A stretch of DNA of 64,000 bases from an uncultured bacterium (lineage in GTDB: Bacteria; Bacillota_I; Bacilli_A; RFN20; CAG-826): contig CASFCL010000003.1 of the NCBI GenBank assembly GCA_949293255.1, positions 46,779 to 110,778 of the forward strand, in the 5' to 3' direction. A model generated the notes under the pieces. The model made no database searches. It was not told the DNA's origin and saw nothing but the letters and a program-made list of their open reading frames with translations. A program made the position numbers and the translations under genes. Numbering within the stretch: position 1 is the stretch's first letter; every line of letters starts with the position of its first letter. Positions 44,772-55,000 of the stretch are shown piece after piece.

Positions 44772-45191
44772 ATGGGAATGAACGATTATTTTTCAAAAAG
44801 TCAAAACAGTGTAAAACAAATTATTCTATTTATAATTAAAAAGTTAGTACTTGGTTTAATTATAAGTGGAATATGGATTGCAGTCGTCCTATTTACACAA
44901 GGAATTAGTGATACTTCAATTACAAATGCTCTATTTATAGGAGGAATTGTACTTGTAGTTATTGGATGTTTCTCATTTCTTATCAATCAAGGATTCTTTG
45001 ATATAGTTGCTTATAACGTCATTAGATTTACCAATTTTGTAAAACAATATAAAGATAAATCTTTCTATGGAACTTATGAGTATACAAAATCAAAAGAAGA
45101 GAAAAGAAAGTCGACTAGATGGGTATGTTTGATCTATTTAGTCCCTGGATTGATACTAATTCTTGCTTCGATTATTTATTTGTTAGTTTGA
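44772..45191 (+). CDS. Small membrane protein with three hydrophobic segments
   Basis: Function not recognised; the size and the FYGTYEYTKSKEEKRK loop recall DUF3899-type proteins, but this is only a resemblance. The 139 residues have hydrophobic segments at about 17-42, 52-72 and 115-138, with a basic cytoplasmic loop between the second and third. Two in-frame ATGs (44772 and 44778) are possible starts. It lies between the protease and OppA and might be an accessory of that system, but nothing in the sequence shows this. Confidence 0.7.
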   Translation: MGMNDYFSKSQNSVKQIILFIIKKLVLGLIISGIWIAVVLFTQGISDTSITNALFIGGIVLVVIGCFSFLINQGFFDIVAYNVIRFTNFVKQYKDKSFYGTYEYTKSKEEKRKSTRWVCLIYLVPGLILILASIIYLLV

Positions 45192-45315
45192 TTAAATTAA
45201 AACTTTACAAAAATTAATTGATGATTATTATATTAATACGTTTTATATAATATATAAAACTATGAAGTATGAAGATTGTCGTTTATATATAAATTGATTA
45301 AGGAGGGAATTATCA

Positions 45316-48300
45316 ATGAAAAGAAAAAATAAAGTAGCAGTAGCCTTATGTGCATTGTTTCTTATAGGCGCTCCATTCTATCTTACAGGATGTGGAGAAG
45401 AACAAGTTACTCCACCAATTCCTACCCCACCAGGACCAGAAGTTACTTATGGTGATGTTTTAGAATTTAGCGCTGAACTTTCAAGTACAAAACCAATCGC
45501 CGTTGGTGAAACAATTTCTGTTGTCGCAAAAGTTGTTTCTCCTGAAAACGCCGAAGGAAACTTTAGTTTTAGCGTTAAAGAAGGTAGTGAATCAATCATT
45601 AGTGTTAACTCTAATGGTTTAATTACCGGTTTAGCTCAAGGAACAGGAACTGTTGTTGTTACCTGTAATACTTTAGCTGAAGAAGCTACAATGGATAGAG
45701 ATTTAGAACTTACAGTTGTAGTTTCAGGAACAGGAGAAAATGCAGTTGGTGCTTATAATTTCGCAGCTTCAAGTTATGAAGATAAATTAGAAATTTTAGG
45801 TAAACTTGAAGAATATGCTATTGAAAATCATTTAACTGGTATCACACTTTTTGAAAGTGGTGGTTATGTTATGTATGCTAGCCGTATTGAAAAACCAACC
45901 AACACCTACATTTCAGGTTATGGTTTTGGTACTTTAACAGAAGGTAGAATTACAGCAGCAAACGATTACTACACTGAAGAAGGTACTGAATGGTATTATC
46001 ATTCATATGCAGGTACTGCAAATAAAGAAAACTTCAACTATTTAGATGATACAGGTTCTGAATCTGCCGATTTATATGGTTATGTTTCAAGTAACTATTA
46101 TTCAACCAGAATGAATGCAACCCGTGATGGTTATGAATGGTATCCACTTTTAGCAAATACATTTGATAGTAACGATCCAGATATCGATGCATCAACATTA
46201 ACAACAACTCAATTAAATAGACCTGTTGCTTTAAATAAAGATGCTGCAACTGGACTTGCTACTCAATATAGAATCTATTTAAAAACTGGTTATGATTATG
46301 AAAATGGTCAAGAAACCTTAAATGGTGAAAAAGTTGCAGGTGATGGACTTGTTTATCATACATCTACAAAGTCAAGATATCACGGAGAATTTGATGGTAG
46401 ACCAGTTTCAATTATGGACTATGTTACTCCATATCAGCTTTTATTAAATGGTAACATCGGTCTTGCTAGATCAACCGATATGAGATCTGATTCTTCAAGT
46501 GGAACTCTTAGAGGTGCTCAAGCTTACTATAACTCAACAAGAAGTAATGCTGATATTGAAGGAACTGAAGATACATTCTTCAACCTTGTTGGTATCGATG
46601 TCGGTTTAGATGATGATCCATCTTCACCAGATGCACCATGTATTACTCTCACATTAAATCAACCAATTAGTGAATTTGATGCAATGTATAGTTTATCAAG
46701 CTCACTTGTTTCCCCAATTTCAAAAGATTTCATTAAACGTATCGCTTTTGGAAATTCTGGTTCAAGTGCTTATGATTCATCTGCATCATATACAACTCAA
46801 GAACTTGCTAACTTCTATAGAACAGGTATGAAGAAAGCTTATGGTACAGCTAACAAAACAGTTGGTACCACACCAGTTGATAACCTTTTATCAGTTGGAC
46901 CATTCATCCTTGATGCTTCAGAAAGTAGTGAAAATATCTACTCAAGAAATGATGATTTTGAAGATAATTTCGATGGTGGTAGATATGATGTTGAAGGTGT
47001 AGTTTTACACTACAACTCAAAAATGGCAGATGATACAAATGCCGCATTCAACGAATTTATTGAATATGATGCTTATGATGCTGTCTCAATTCCTCAAGAC
47101 TTCCTTGATAAATATAGAGATGATCCAAGAACCACAATTAGCCAAGGTGATTCAACATTCAAATTAAATATTAACTCTTGTACACAAGAAGAATGGAATG
47201 CAATCTTTGGAGATGGTGGTGAAAATCCAAATGGCGGACTTACTTGGCAATGTGAACCATTAATGAGCAATGATAACTTTATCGATGCTTTATCTCTTGC
47301 AATTGATAGAGTCACTTATGCTAACAATAGAGGTAGTGTTCCATCACAAGATTACTTCGCAGATGCTTACTTATGGCAACCAGAAGAAGGTTTATCTTAC
47401 AATGAAACCACTCAACATTTAGGTAATATCGCTGATTACTCACCAGAAACATATGGTTATAACCTCGATGCAGCCGTCGCTTTAATGGATGCAGCAATCA
47501 CTGAAGAAATTAGAAAAGGTAGCTACACAGGTTACAATACAACTATCGATATCGATACATATTGGATGAATACAACCGATCCAAGAGACTATGGTGATGA
47601 TATCGAATCAATGTGGAATGAAGCTTTCCAACAAACAGATGCTTATAGAAACGGATTTAGAATTAACTTCAACCAAATTGAAGGTACCACTAACTATCAA
47701 GATGTCTACACAAGTATGAGACAAGGTAGATTTGACTTAGGTTTCGGTTCTATTAGTGGTATGACTCTTGATCCACTTGGATTCTTAGAAGTCTTAAAAT
47801 CAAATAACGATGCAGGATTTACCCTTAACTACAGTGGTAGTACATCAGTAGTTAATGAAGAAGCAGGTAAATTTATCTACTATAATGGTGAAAAATGGTC
47901 CTATGACGGATTATGGGAAGCAGCAAATATTGGTGCAATTATCGGATCTGATACAAGAGTTGTTGAAAACCCATTAACTCTTGGACAAGGTGGTAATACA
48001 TCAGCAGCAGCTAATTGGAACGGAACCCCTTCAAGACAACTTACCTTAAGATACACTGTTGATACAAACGCAGTTGGTGCAACAATGAGATTTGCAACTA
48101 ACGATGAAGAAACCTTAACAATTGGTGCTTCATATAGAAGAGGAACAGGTGCTGATGCTGAAACAGTTGCAGTTTCATTCTCACTTAGATTAGCAGATTA
48201 TTGCCAAGTCTTAAATGCAAATACTGCAGTTGAAGTGACAGCTGAATTAAATAAAGAAGCAAGTTCAAGAAATCAACTTGTTGTCTATATTCCATCAACA

Positions 48301-48438
48301 ATCACATCTACATTAACAAATCTTGAATATGATATTCCTTACGATGAATTAACAGATGTTTATGTATATGTAAATTACTACACAACTATTGGAAATTATA
48401 CATCTGGTAGAACACTTACTGTAAGTGCAAAATTATAA
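45316..48438 (+). CDS. oppA: Oligopeptide-binding lipoprotein OppA, enlarged
   Basis: Substrate-binding protein of the adjacent ABC transporter. The 1040 residues begin with a signal peptide and lipobox LTGC (C26). An Ig-like Big2 domain comes first (about 45-137, GETISVVAKVVSP, then SNGLITGLAQGTGTVVV). The remainder is an SBP_bac_5-type fold, with the opening TYISGYGFGTLTEG, the FIDALSLAIDRVTYANNRG helix and the late MRQGRFDLGFGSISG region recognisable. Typical OppA is 500-600 residues, so this one is extended at the front and in surface loops. AAGGAGGG precedes the ATG. The assignment is by fold and by the oppB, oppC and oppDF genes that follow. Confidence 0.87.
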   Translation: MKRKNKVAVALCALFLIGAPFYLTGCGEEQVTPPIPTPPGPEVTYGDVLEFSAELSSTKPIAVGETISVVAKVVSPENAEGNFSFSVKEGSESIISVNSNGLITGLAQGTGTVVVTCNTLAEEATMDRDLELTVVVSGTGENAVGAYNFAASSYEDKLEILGKLEEYAIENHLTGITLFESGGYVMYASRIEKPTNTYISGYGFGTLTEGRITAANDYYTEEGTEWYYHSYAGTANKENFNYLDDTGSESADLYGYVSSNYYSTRMNATRDGYEWYPLLANTFDSNDPDIDASTLTTTQLNRPVALNKDAATGLATQYRIYLKTGYDYENGQETLNGEKVAGDGLVYHTSTKSRYHGEFDGRPVSIMDYVTPYQLLLNGNIGLARSTDMRSDSSSGTLRGAQAYYNSTRSNADIEGTEDTFFNLVGIDVGLDDDPSSPDAPCITLTLNQPISEFDAMYSLSSSLVSPISKDFIKRIAFGNSGSSAYDSSASYTTQELANFYRTGMKKAYGTANKTVGTTPVDNLLSVGPFILDASESSENIYSRNDDFEDNFDGGRYDVEGVVLHYNSKMADDTNAAFNEFIEYDAYDAVSIPQDFLDKYRDDPRTTISQGDSTFKLNINSCTQEEWNAIFGDGGENPNGGLTWQCEPLMSNDNFIDALSLAIDRVTYANNRGSVPSQDYFADAYLWQPEEGLSYNETTQHLGNIADYSPETYGYNLDAAVALMDAAITEEIRKGSYTGYNTTIDIDTYWMNTTDPRDYGDDIESMWNEAFQQTDAYRNGFRINFNQIEGTTNYQDVYTSMRQGRFDLGFGSISGMTLDPLGFLEVLKSNNDAGFTLNYSGSTSVVNEEAGKFIYYNGEKWSYDGLWEAANIGAIIGSDTRVVENPLTLGQGGNTSAAANWNGTPSRQLTLRYTVDTNAVGATMRFATNDEETLTIGASYRRGTGADAETVAVSFSLRLADYCQVLNANTAVEVTAELNKEASSRNQLVVYIPSTITSTLTNLEYDIPYDELTDVYVYVNYYTTIGNYTSGRTLTVSAKL

Positions 48439-48470
48439 AAGATAGTTGAGTTTTGCAGGGATTTTTAAAA
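48437..48470 (-). repeat. Copy of the AAAAACCCTGCAAAA element (one extra base)
   Basis: On the minus strand AAAAATCCCTGCAAAA (48466-48451) followed by an A/T tail. It lies immediately after the oppA stop and before its terminator. Confidence 0.55.
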
Positions 48471-48504
48471 AAGTAGCGTCTTTTATAGGCGCTGCTTTTG
48501 TTTT
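48471..48504 (+). terminator. Terminator between oppA and oppB
   Basis: AAGTAGCGTC (48471-48480) pairs with GGCGCTGCTT (48488-48497), including two G-T pairs, then T-rich sequence. Partial read-through would give more OppA than transporter. Confidence 0.82.
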
Positions 48505-48511
48505 AGTTCTC

Positions 48512-48541
48512 CTTTTAATAAATATTATTATTTATTAAAAG
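48512..48541. repeat. Perfect 13-base inverted repeat before oppB
   Basis: CTTTTAATAAATA (48512-48524) and TATTTATTAAAAG (48529-48541) flank TTAT. It sits between the oppA terminator and the oppB start, where an operator or an RNA stem could act. Confidence 0.7.
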
Positions 48542-48590
48542 TGATAAAAATGATAAAATTTACAAGTATTTTAGAAGTAGGAGAGACACT

Positions 48591-49646
48591 ATGCGGAAAT
48601 ATGTTCTAAAAAGAATTTTTCTAGCAATATTTACAGCATTCGTTATCCTTTCTGTAACATTCTTCTTAGTCAAATTATTACCTTTCCAAGCTCCAGTTGG
48701 ACAAGCAATTGACTACTATAGATTCTATGAAGAACAAGTTACTCAAGGTTATGTTGTTGTATTTGAAGCTCCAAACGAAGCTTATGGAGAGCTTTTATGG
48801 ACGACTGCTGGAACAAATGTTGTTCAAGGTGGAATGACTTATTATTACTATCAAAGATCGATCCCAGAGCAATACATCGAATGGCTCCGAAATATCTTCC
48901 TTCGTTGGGAATGGGGTACATCGACATCAATTCAAGTCAATTATGATGCAATTTCAATTATTGGCGATAGATTACCAGTAACAATTTCAATCAATATTTG
49001 GTCAGTCTTAATTTCAGTTCCAACTGGTATCGGACTTGGAATTTGGGCTGCTTTAAAGAAAAACAAGCCAACAGACCACATTATTTCAACAATTGTTATG
49101 GTTTTTATTTCAATTCCAAGCTTTATCATTATTTCTTTACTTATCAAATGGTTTGCTTATGATACAGGTTGGCTTCCATCAGCTTGGCCATCAGTCAATG
49201 CTTCTTTAGGTAGAAAAATTAGTGGTTATGTTATCCCTGTTATGGCTTTATGTTTTGGATCGATTTGTGGATATTGTAGATTTACAAGAGCTGAGTTATG
49301 TGAAGTTTTAAGTAGTGATTATTTACTTTTAGCAAGAACAAAAGGTTTAACTAGAACTCAATGTATTACTCGCCATGCTCTTCGTAACGCAATGGTTCCA
49401 ATTGTTCCTTCAATTTTAGCCGAATTTATCGGACTTTTATCAGGTTCAATGATTTTAGAGAATTTATATAACATTCGTGGAATTGGTTCATTATTTGTCA
49501 GTGCAATTAATGATAGAGACTACAATGTTTTGATGGCGGATATGGCTATGTTTACTCTTATATCCTTATTTGCTAACGTTTTCTTAGATATTTCGTATGG
49601 ATTTATTGATCCACGTATTAGAATGGGGGCAAAGAACAATGCATAA
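48591..49646 (+). CDS. oppB: Oligopeptide ABC transporter permease OppB
   Basis: First membrane subunit of the peptide importer. The 351 residues have the N-terminal MRKYVLKRIFLAIFTAFVILSV segment beginning as in all OppB proteins, an external loop (about 35-110) and five further membrane segments. The EAA loop that contacts the ATPase is TKGLTRTQCITRHALRNAM. The start is set by GTAGGAGAG. It is about 30-40 residues longer than usual because of the external loop. It overlaps oppC by eight bases. Confidence 0.93.
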   Translation: MRKYVLKRIFLAIFTAFVILSVTFFLVKLLPFQAPVGQAIDYYRFYEEQVTQGYVVVFEAPNEAYGELLWTTAGTNVVQGGMTYYYYQRSIPEQYIEWLRNIFLRWEWGTSTSIQVNYDAISIIGDRLPVTISINIWSVLISVPTGIGLGIWAALKKNKPTDHIISTIVMVFISIPSFIIISLLIKWFAYDTGWLPSAWPSVNASLGRKISGYVIPVMALCFGSICGYCRFTRAELCEVLSSDYLLLARTKGLTRTQCITRHALRNAMVPIVPSILAEFIGLLSGSMILENLYNIRGIGSLFVSAINDRDYNVLMADMAMFTLISLFANVFLDISYGFIDPRIRMGAKNNA

Positions 49647-52047
49647 TGTTGAAAAGAAATATACATATACTGATAGTTCAAACGTTAAACATAGTATTGT
49701 CCTTAAAGAAGACGATTTTGTCTTATCTCAAAAAGATAAATCCATTCACGATACTAAGTTTAAAACAAAACCAACAACTTTCTTAAAAGATGCTTTTAAA
49801 AGATTCTGCAAAAATAAATCATCAGTTACTGGTGCAATTATTTTAGGTTTATTGCTTATTTTATCTTTTGTTGTACCTCTTGCTGATCCTTATGATATCG
49901 ATGTCAACCATCCTCAAGAAAGACTCTTAGAGCCAAAATTATTCGATGCAGGCACAGGTTTTTGGGATGGAACAAGACAAATGAGAGATATCGTTTGTAA
50001 TCCAAGTATCTCAACAACTGATGAAGCTGGAAATGTTTATTACTATCCAGATTCAGAATCATATGCAACAAGTGCTGTTATGAATTTATCTCTTCCTAGA
50101 GAAAATAATGAAATTAACACACCAAGTAGATTTGTTTCTGGAGGTTATGTCCATCTTACAAACACAAATTCATTAGAAACTGAAAGTGTTGAAGGTTTAG
50201 AATCAAATAAAATTACCATGTCTTCATATTCATATGCTTTTGACATGAATAACACTTATGGTTTAGAAATTGTTTTTGGAAATGAAGAAATTGAAAACTA
50301 CGCTCAAGGAAATTATCGTATTTATCTCTCTTACGAAATTGAAAGTAGCACCGGAACAAGCGGGTATGAATATACAGGTGTTTTAGATACTCATACTCCA
50401 AGTGAAGATGAACCAGATACTGATGAAAGTACCGGTGTAGAGGTTGCTTTACCTCCATTCTTAGGTATTTTTGAAGGTTCATTAAACGAAACTCCTTATA
50501 CAATTATCATCAATAAAGGTGAATTAATTTCTGAAGCAGCAGGATATAGAGGAAGTAATGGTTATATCAATGGCACTGAATTTATTTATACAATTGATTC
50601 AGTTACAAATGATGCTGATGGAAATCCTGCAACATATGTTTTAAGTGCTAGCGATGAAGGTTTTGATCTTTCAATGACTTACGATGTTGCAACTGATGCT
50701 TTAACTGTTAGATATGTCGTAAATCAAATTGAAGAATATGTTTTAAGAGATTATTCAAGCTCTGAAACAATTGATTTATCCGACTATAAAACAGAAGATA
50801 TGCTTGAAGGAATCAATCTTCCTCAAGGAAGTAGCATCGCATCAATGTCAATTAATATTGATGTTCAACCAGCTGTCTCTGAAACTTCTTATTTATTAAT
50901 TAAGAGTATTAACATCACAACAGATTCGACGGCTCATGAAGAAGTTGAAACTATTCAAACAATGAGTTTCTTAGATGCAAACGCAAGTTTACTTGTCGGA
51001 TATACATCTAGAGGATATTGGAGATGTAATGGTGGAAAAGGTTTATATCATGGAACCGGTTATGTTTGTGATTTTACCTATGATACTTATGAAGCAGTTT
51101 ATGGAGAAACAACTCAAGTTGTTCCAAAAGTTAATTTTGATAACTACGTTAGACAAGGTTGGATTCAAGAAATTGATTTCTCTAGACTTATTGGAATGTC
51201 TCAAGAACAACTCGCAGTTGCTTTTGAATCATATAAAACAGATTTAACTGATGAACATTGTCCAGTTAACTCAATTATTTCTGTTAGTGGTTCATCAGTT
51301 GCTGGTATTGAAGTTTATAGAATTACATGTAATGTTTCTAAATATAAATTATTAGGTTATTCAAGTATGCCACGTTTCTTATGGGGAACTGATAGATTTG
51401 GTAAAGATTTACTTAAAACTGTCTTTGTCGGATTAAGAAATTCATTATTACTTGGTATTTGTGTATTCACAGTTTGTTTCACAATTGGTCTTATTTGGGG
51501 ATCTGTTTGTGGATATTATGGTGGAAATATCGACCTTATCTTAGAAAGATTTACAGATTTCTTAAGTGGTGTCCCATGGATTGTTATCATGACACTTTGT
51601 GTTCTTAATTTAGGTAGTAACTTCGGTGTTTTCATTCTTGCTATGTGTATGACAGGGTGGATTGGAACTGCAAGTTTAACAAGAACTCAATTCTATCGAT
51701 TTAGAGGTCGAGAGTATACTTTAGCAAGTAGAACATTAGGAGCAAGTAATTTTAGACTTATCTTCAAACATATTTTACCTAACGCAATGGGTACAATTAT
51801 TACAAGTAGCGTCTTAATGATTCCTAGTGTTATCTTCTCTGAAGCTACAATTTCATATTTAGGTTTAGGTTTCCAAGATATGACATCATTAGGTGTTACT
51901 TTATCTGAAAATCAGCAATATTTATCAACGTATTCGTATTTAATCTTGTTACCATCGGCAGTTATGGCTCTTATAATGATTAGCTTTAACTTATTTGGTA
52001 ACGGACTTAGAGATGCATTTAATCCAAGTTTGAAAGGGAGTGAATAA
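49639..52047 (+). CDS. oppC: Oligopeptide ABC transporter permease OppC with giant external insertion
   Basis: Second membrane subunit. The ATG at 49639, with GGGGG upstream, is chosen; an earlier in-frame ATG lies inside oppB. The 802 residues are more than twice the usual 300-350. A cytoplasmic N-terminus and TM1 (about 64-82, AIILGLLLILSFVVPLADP) are normal, and the standard core resumes at GTDRFGKDLLKTV (about 583) with five membrane segments and the EAA loop SRTLGASNFRLIFKHILPNA. Between them, about residues 85-575 form a soluble domain on the outside. Its middle (about 270-385) has a GIFEGSLNETPYTIIINKG pattern like the C-terminal modules of the neighbouring lipoproteins. Confidence 0.92.
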   Translation: MHNVEKKYTYTDSSNVKHSIVLKEDDFVLSQKDKSIHDTKFKTKPTTFLKDAFKRFCKNKSSVTGAIILGLLLILSFVVPLADPYDIDVNHPQERLLEPKLFDAGTGFWDGTRQMRDIVCNPSISTTDEAGNVYYYPDSESYATSAVMNLSLPRENNEINTPSRFVSGGYVHLTNTNSLETESVEGLESNKITMSSYSYAFDMNNTYGLEIVFGNEEIENYAQGNYRIYLSYEIESSTGTSGYEYTGVLDTHTPSEDEPDTDESTGVEVALPPFLGIFEGSLNETPYTIIINKGELISEAAGYRGSNGYINGTEFIYTIDSVTNDADGNPATYVLSASDEGFDLSMTYDVATDALTVRYVVNQIEEYVLRDYSSSETIDLSDYKTEDMLEGINLPQGSSIASMSINIDVQPAVSETSYLLIKSINITTDSTAHEEVETIQTMSFLDANASLLVGYTSRGYWRCNGGKGLYHGTGYVCDFTYDTYEAVYGETTQVVPKVNFDNYVRQGWIQEIDFSRLIGMSQEQLAVAFESYKTDLTDEHCPVNSIISVSGSSVAGIEVYRITCNVSKYKLLGYSSMPRFLWGTDRFGKDLLKTVFVGLRNSLLLGICVFTVCFTIGLIWGSVCGYYGGNIDLILERFTDFLSGVPWIVIMTLCVLNLGSNFGVFILAMCMTGWIGTASLTRTQFYRFRGREYTLASRTLGASNFRLIFKHILPNAMGTIITSSVLMIPSVIFSEATISYLGLGFQDMTSLGVTLSENQQYLSTYSYLILLPSAVMALIMISFNLFGNGLRDAFNPSLKGSE

Positions 52048-52049
52048 TT

Positions 52050-55000
52050 ATGAAAGCAACAACAAATAGAATCGATTATACATTAGCTCCTAAAATCCTT
52101 GAGGTTAAAAATTTAAGAGTTAATTTCTCTAGCGACTCAGGTTTAGTCTATGCTGTTAGAGGTGTTAGTTTTGATTTATATAAAGGTGAAACTTTATGTA
52201 TAGTTGGTGAAAGTGGTTCTGGTAAATCAGTCACTTCTAAAACTATCATGGGAATTTTGGCTAATAACGCCATTATTGAATCAGGACAAATTTTATATGA
52301 AGGTGAAGATTTAGTTAGAATTTCTGAAGAAGAATTCCACCGTATTAGAGGTCATAAAATTGGAATGATTTTCCAAGATCCTCTTTCTTCGCTTAACCCA
52401 ATTACTAGAGTTGGTAAACAAATTACCGAAGCTACTTTAATTAGCAGAAATATTTTAAAGAAGCATTATAGCGACTTAATTTCAAAACAACTTGTTGCTT
52501 TAAGAAATGTCAGTGCTAATGTTTTCTATGAAAAAAATAAAATTAAAGCTGAAATTGCAAGGATTTCAAGTTTTTTAAAGACTTTAGAAAGTAAAAAAGA
52601 ACTTGATGAAGATAGTGATCATCAAATCAATGAATTCATCGTTTTACTTAAAAATAACATTGATGAAGATATCACATCTTTAAAATATAACCTTGATCAC
52701 TATAAGGCTGAAGATACTTTAGAAAATAAATATCTTGAAGAAAAAATTAAAGAAACAAATATTAATCTTTTAAATGAAAGAATTGAACTTTATGAAAAAT
52801 TTAAAGAAGTTTTAATGCCTGATGAAGATAGAGTCAGCGTTCTTAAAAATAGAACTCAATTCTTAAAAGATTTAAATAATTTTGTTGATAAACATCTTAA
52901 AACTTTAAAACCAATTTATGCTGAAGCTTTAAAATTACGTAAAAAAGATGCCACAGTAGAAAACAAAGAATACAAAAAAGAAGTCGATGCTTTCTATGTT
53001 GGAAAAATTAAAGAAGCTAAAGCTGAGCTTAAAACAATTGAAGATGAAATGAAAAAGATCATTCCATCTTTAAAAGAAGATCAATTTAAAGTCTTTAAAA
53101 ATATTATTGAAAAAGAGAAAAAAGAAGCTGAAATTTATTCTCCATTTGCTAGATATCTTTCAAATTCTTATGTTAAAGGTCAAGAAATTAACATTTCAAA
53201 AATCGGTAGAAAAGAAGAAGAAAGAACTACAACTGGAAATGAAAAATTTGACGCATTACTTTTAAAAAGAAAAGATTTACGCGAAAAAATCTCAACTTTA
53301 GAAGAAGAATATGCAACAAAAACTAAATTAACTACTAAAGAAGCTAAGAAAATGGCTCTTGAAGTTATGAAAGAAGTCGGTATTCCTCTTCCAGAAAAAC
53401 GTTTCTATCAATATCCATTTGAATTCTCGGGTGGTATGAGACAAAGAATCGTTATCTCAATTGCTTTAACTGCAAATCCAGATATTCTTATCTGTGATGA
53501 ACCAACAACCGCACTTGATGTTACCATTCAAGCTCAAATACTTGAACTTATTAATAGACTTAAAAAGGAAAGAGGATTATCTTGTATTTTCATCACTCAC
53601 GACTTAGGTGTTGTTGCTAATATGGCCGATAGAGTCGCAGTTATGTATGCTGGTAAGATTGTTGAATATGGAACCGCTTATGAAATTTTCTACAATCCAA
53701 AACATCCATATACATGGGCACTTTTATCATCAATTCCTGATATTGATAGTAAAGAAAAACTTGAAGCAATTCCTGGAACACCTCCAGATATGCGTTTCCC
53801 TCCAAAAGGAGATGCCTTTGCTTTAAGAAGTAAATATGCTCTTGCGATTGATTTTAAACATGAACCTCCATTCTTTAAAATTAGCGATACACATTATGCA
53901 GCAACTTGGTTACTTCATGAAGATGCACCAAAAGTTGAAATGCCTCGTATCGTTAAAACTCGTATCGCAAATTCCTTAAAAGCATTTGAAAATGAACAAG
54001 ATAGAAAAGAAGTAAGTTCATATATTCCTGAAGAATCATTTGATTACATCGAACAAGTTTCAGCATCAGCTAAACAAAAATTACTTTCTCAAAATATAAA
54101 AGCTTATCAATATCTTGAAGAAGGAAGTAGTGAAGTTAGTAAAGATACTCCAATCGATCAAAGTGAACTTGACGATAGAAGAACCGTCAACGAACTTGAA
54201 GGAGTTCATGAAGATCACATTGATGAAGAACTTGAAAAGATTAAATCAAAATGTAAAGTTAAAGAGGAATATGTTAAAAATAACGTCATCCTTTCTGTTA
54301 ACCATTTAAAACAATATTTCTTCTTTGGAAATGCTTTAAATAGATACAAACTTAAAGCAGTTCACGATGTTTCTTTCCAAGTAAAAGAAGGTGAATGTTT
54401 CGGTATCGTCGGTGAATCAGGATGTGGAAAAACCACGACTGGACGCTGTATTATGAGACTTTATCACATCACTAGTGGTTCAATTTATTATAAAGGTCAA
54501 AGAATTGCTGCTGGTAGTAGATGGAACGAAAAAGAAATCAAATATACAAATATTAGATATCGCAAAAAACTTAAAACCTTAAAAGAACTCTTTAAAGAAG
54601 GTTCACTTTATGAAGATGAATACAAAGAAGAAGTTAAAAAGGCTAAAGATTTTAGAAATGATGTAGTTAAAGTACAAAAAGCTAAAATCGCTCAAATCAA
54701 ACATGATGATAAACATCCAAGCAGGGAACTCATGTCTGAAATTCAAATGATTTTCCAAGATCCAATTGACTCATTGGATCCAAGAATGACAGTTGAAGAT
54801 ATCATTCAAGAAGGTCTTAAAATTCAAGGATTTACCAACAAAAGAGAAAATCATCAAAAGGTCGTTGAAGCTCTTGAAAGAGTCGGATTAATCGCAGATT
54901 ATTGTAACAGATACCCACATGAATTCAGTGGTGGTCAAAGACAAAGAATCGGTATTGCTAGAGCTCTTATCATGAATCCAAAATTATTAATTTGTGATGA

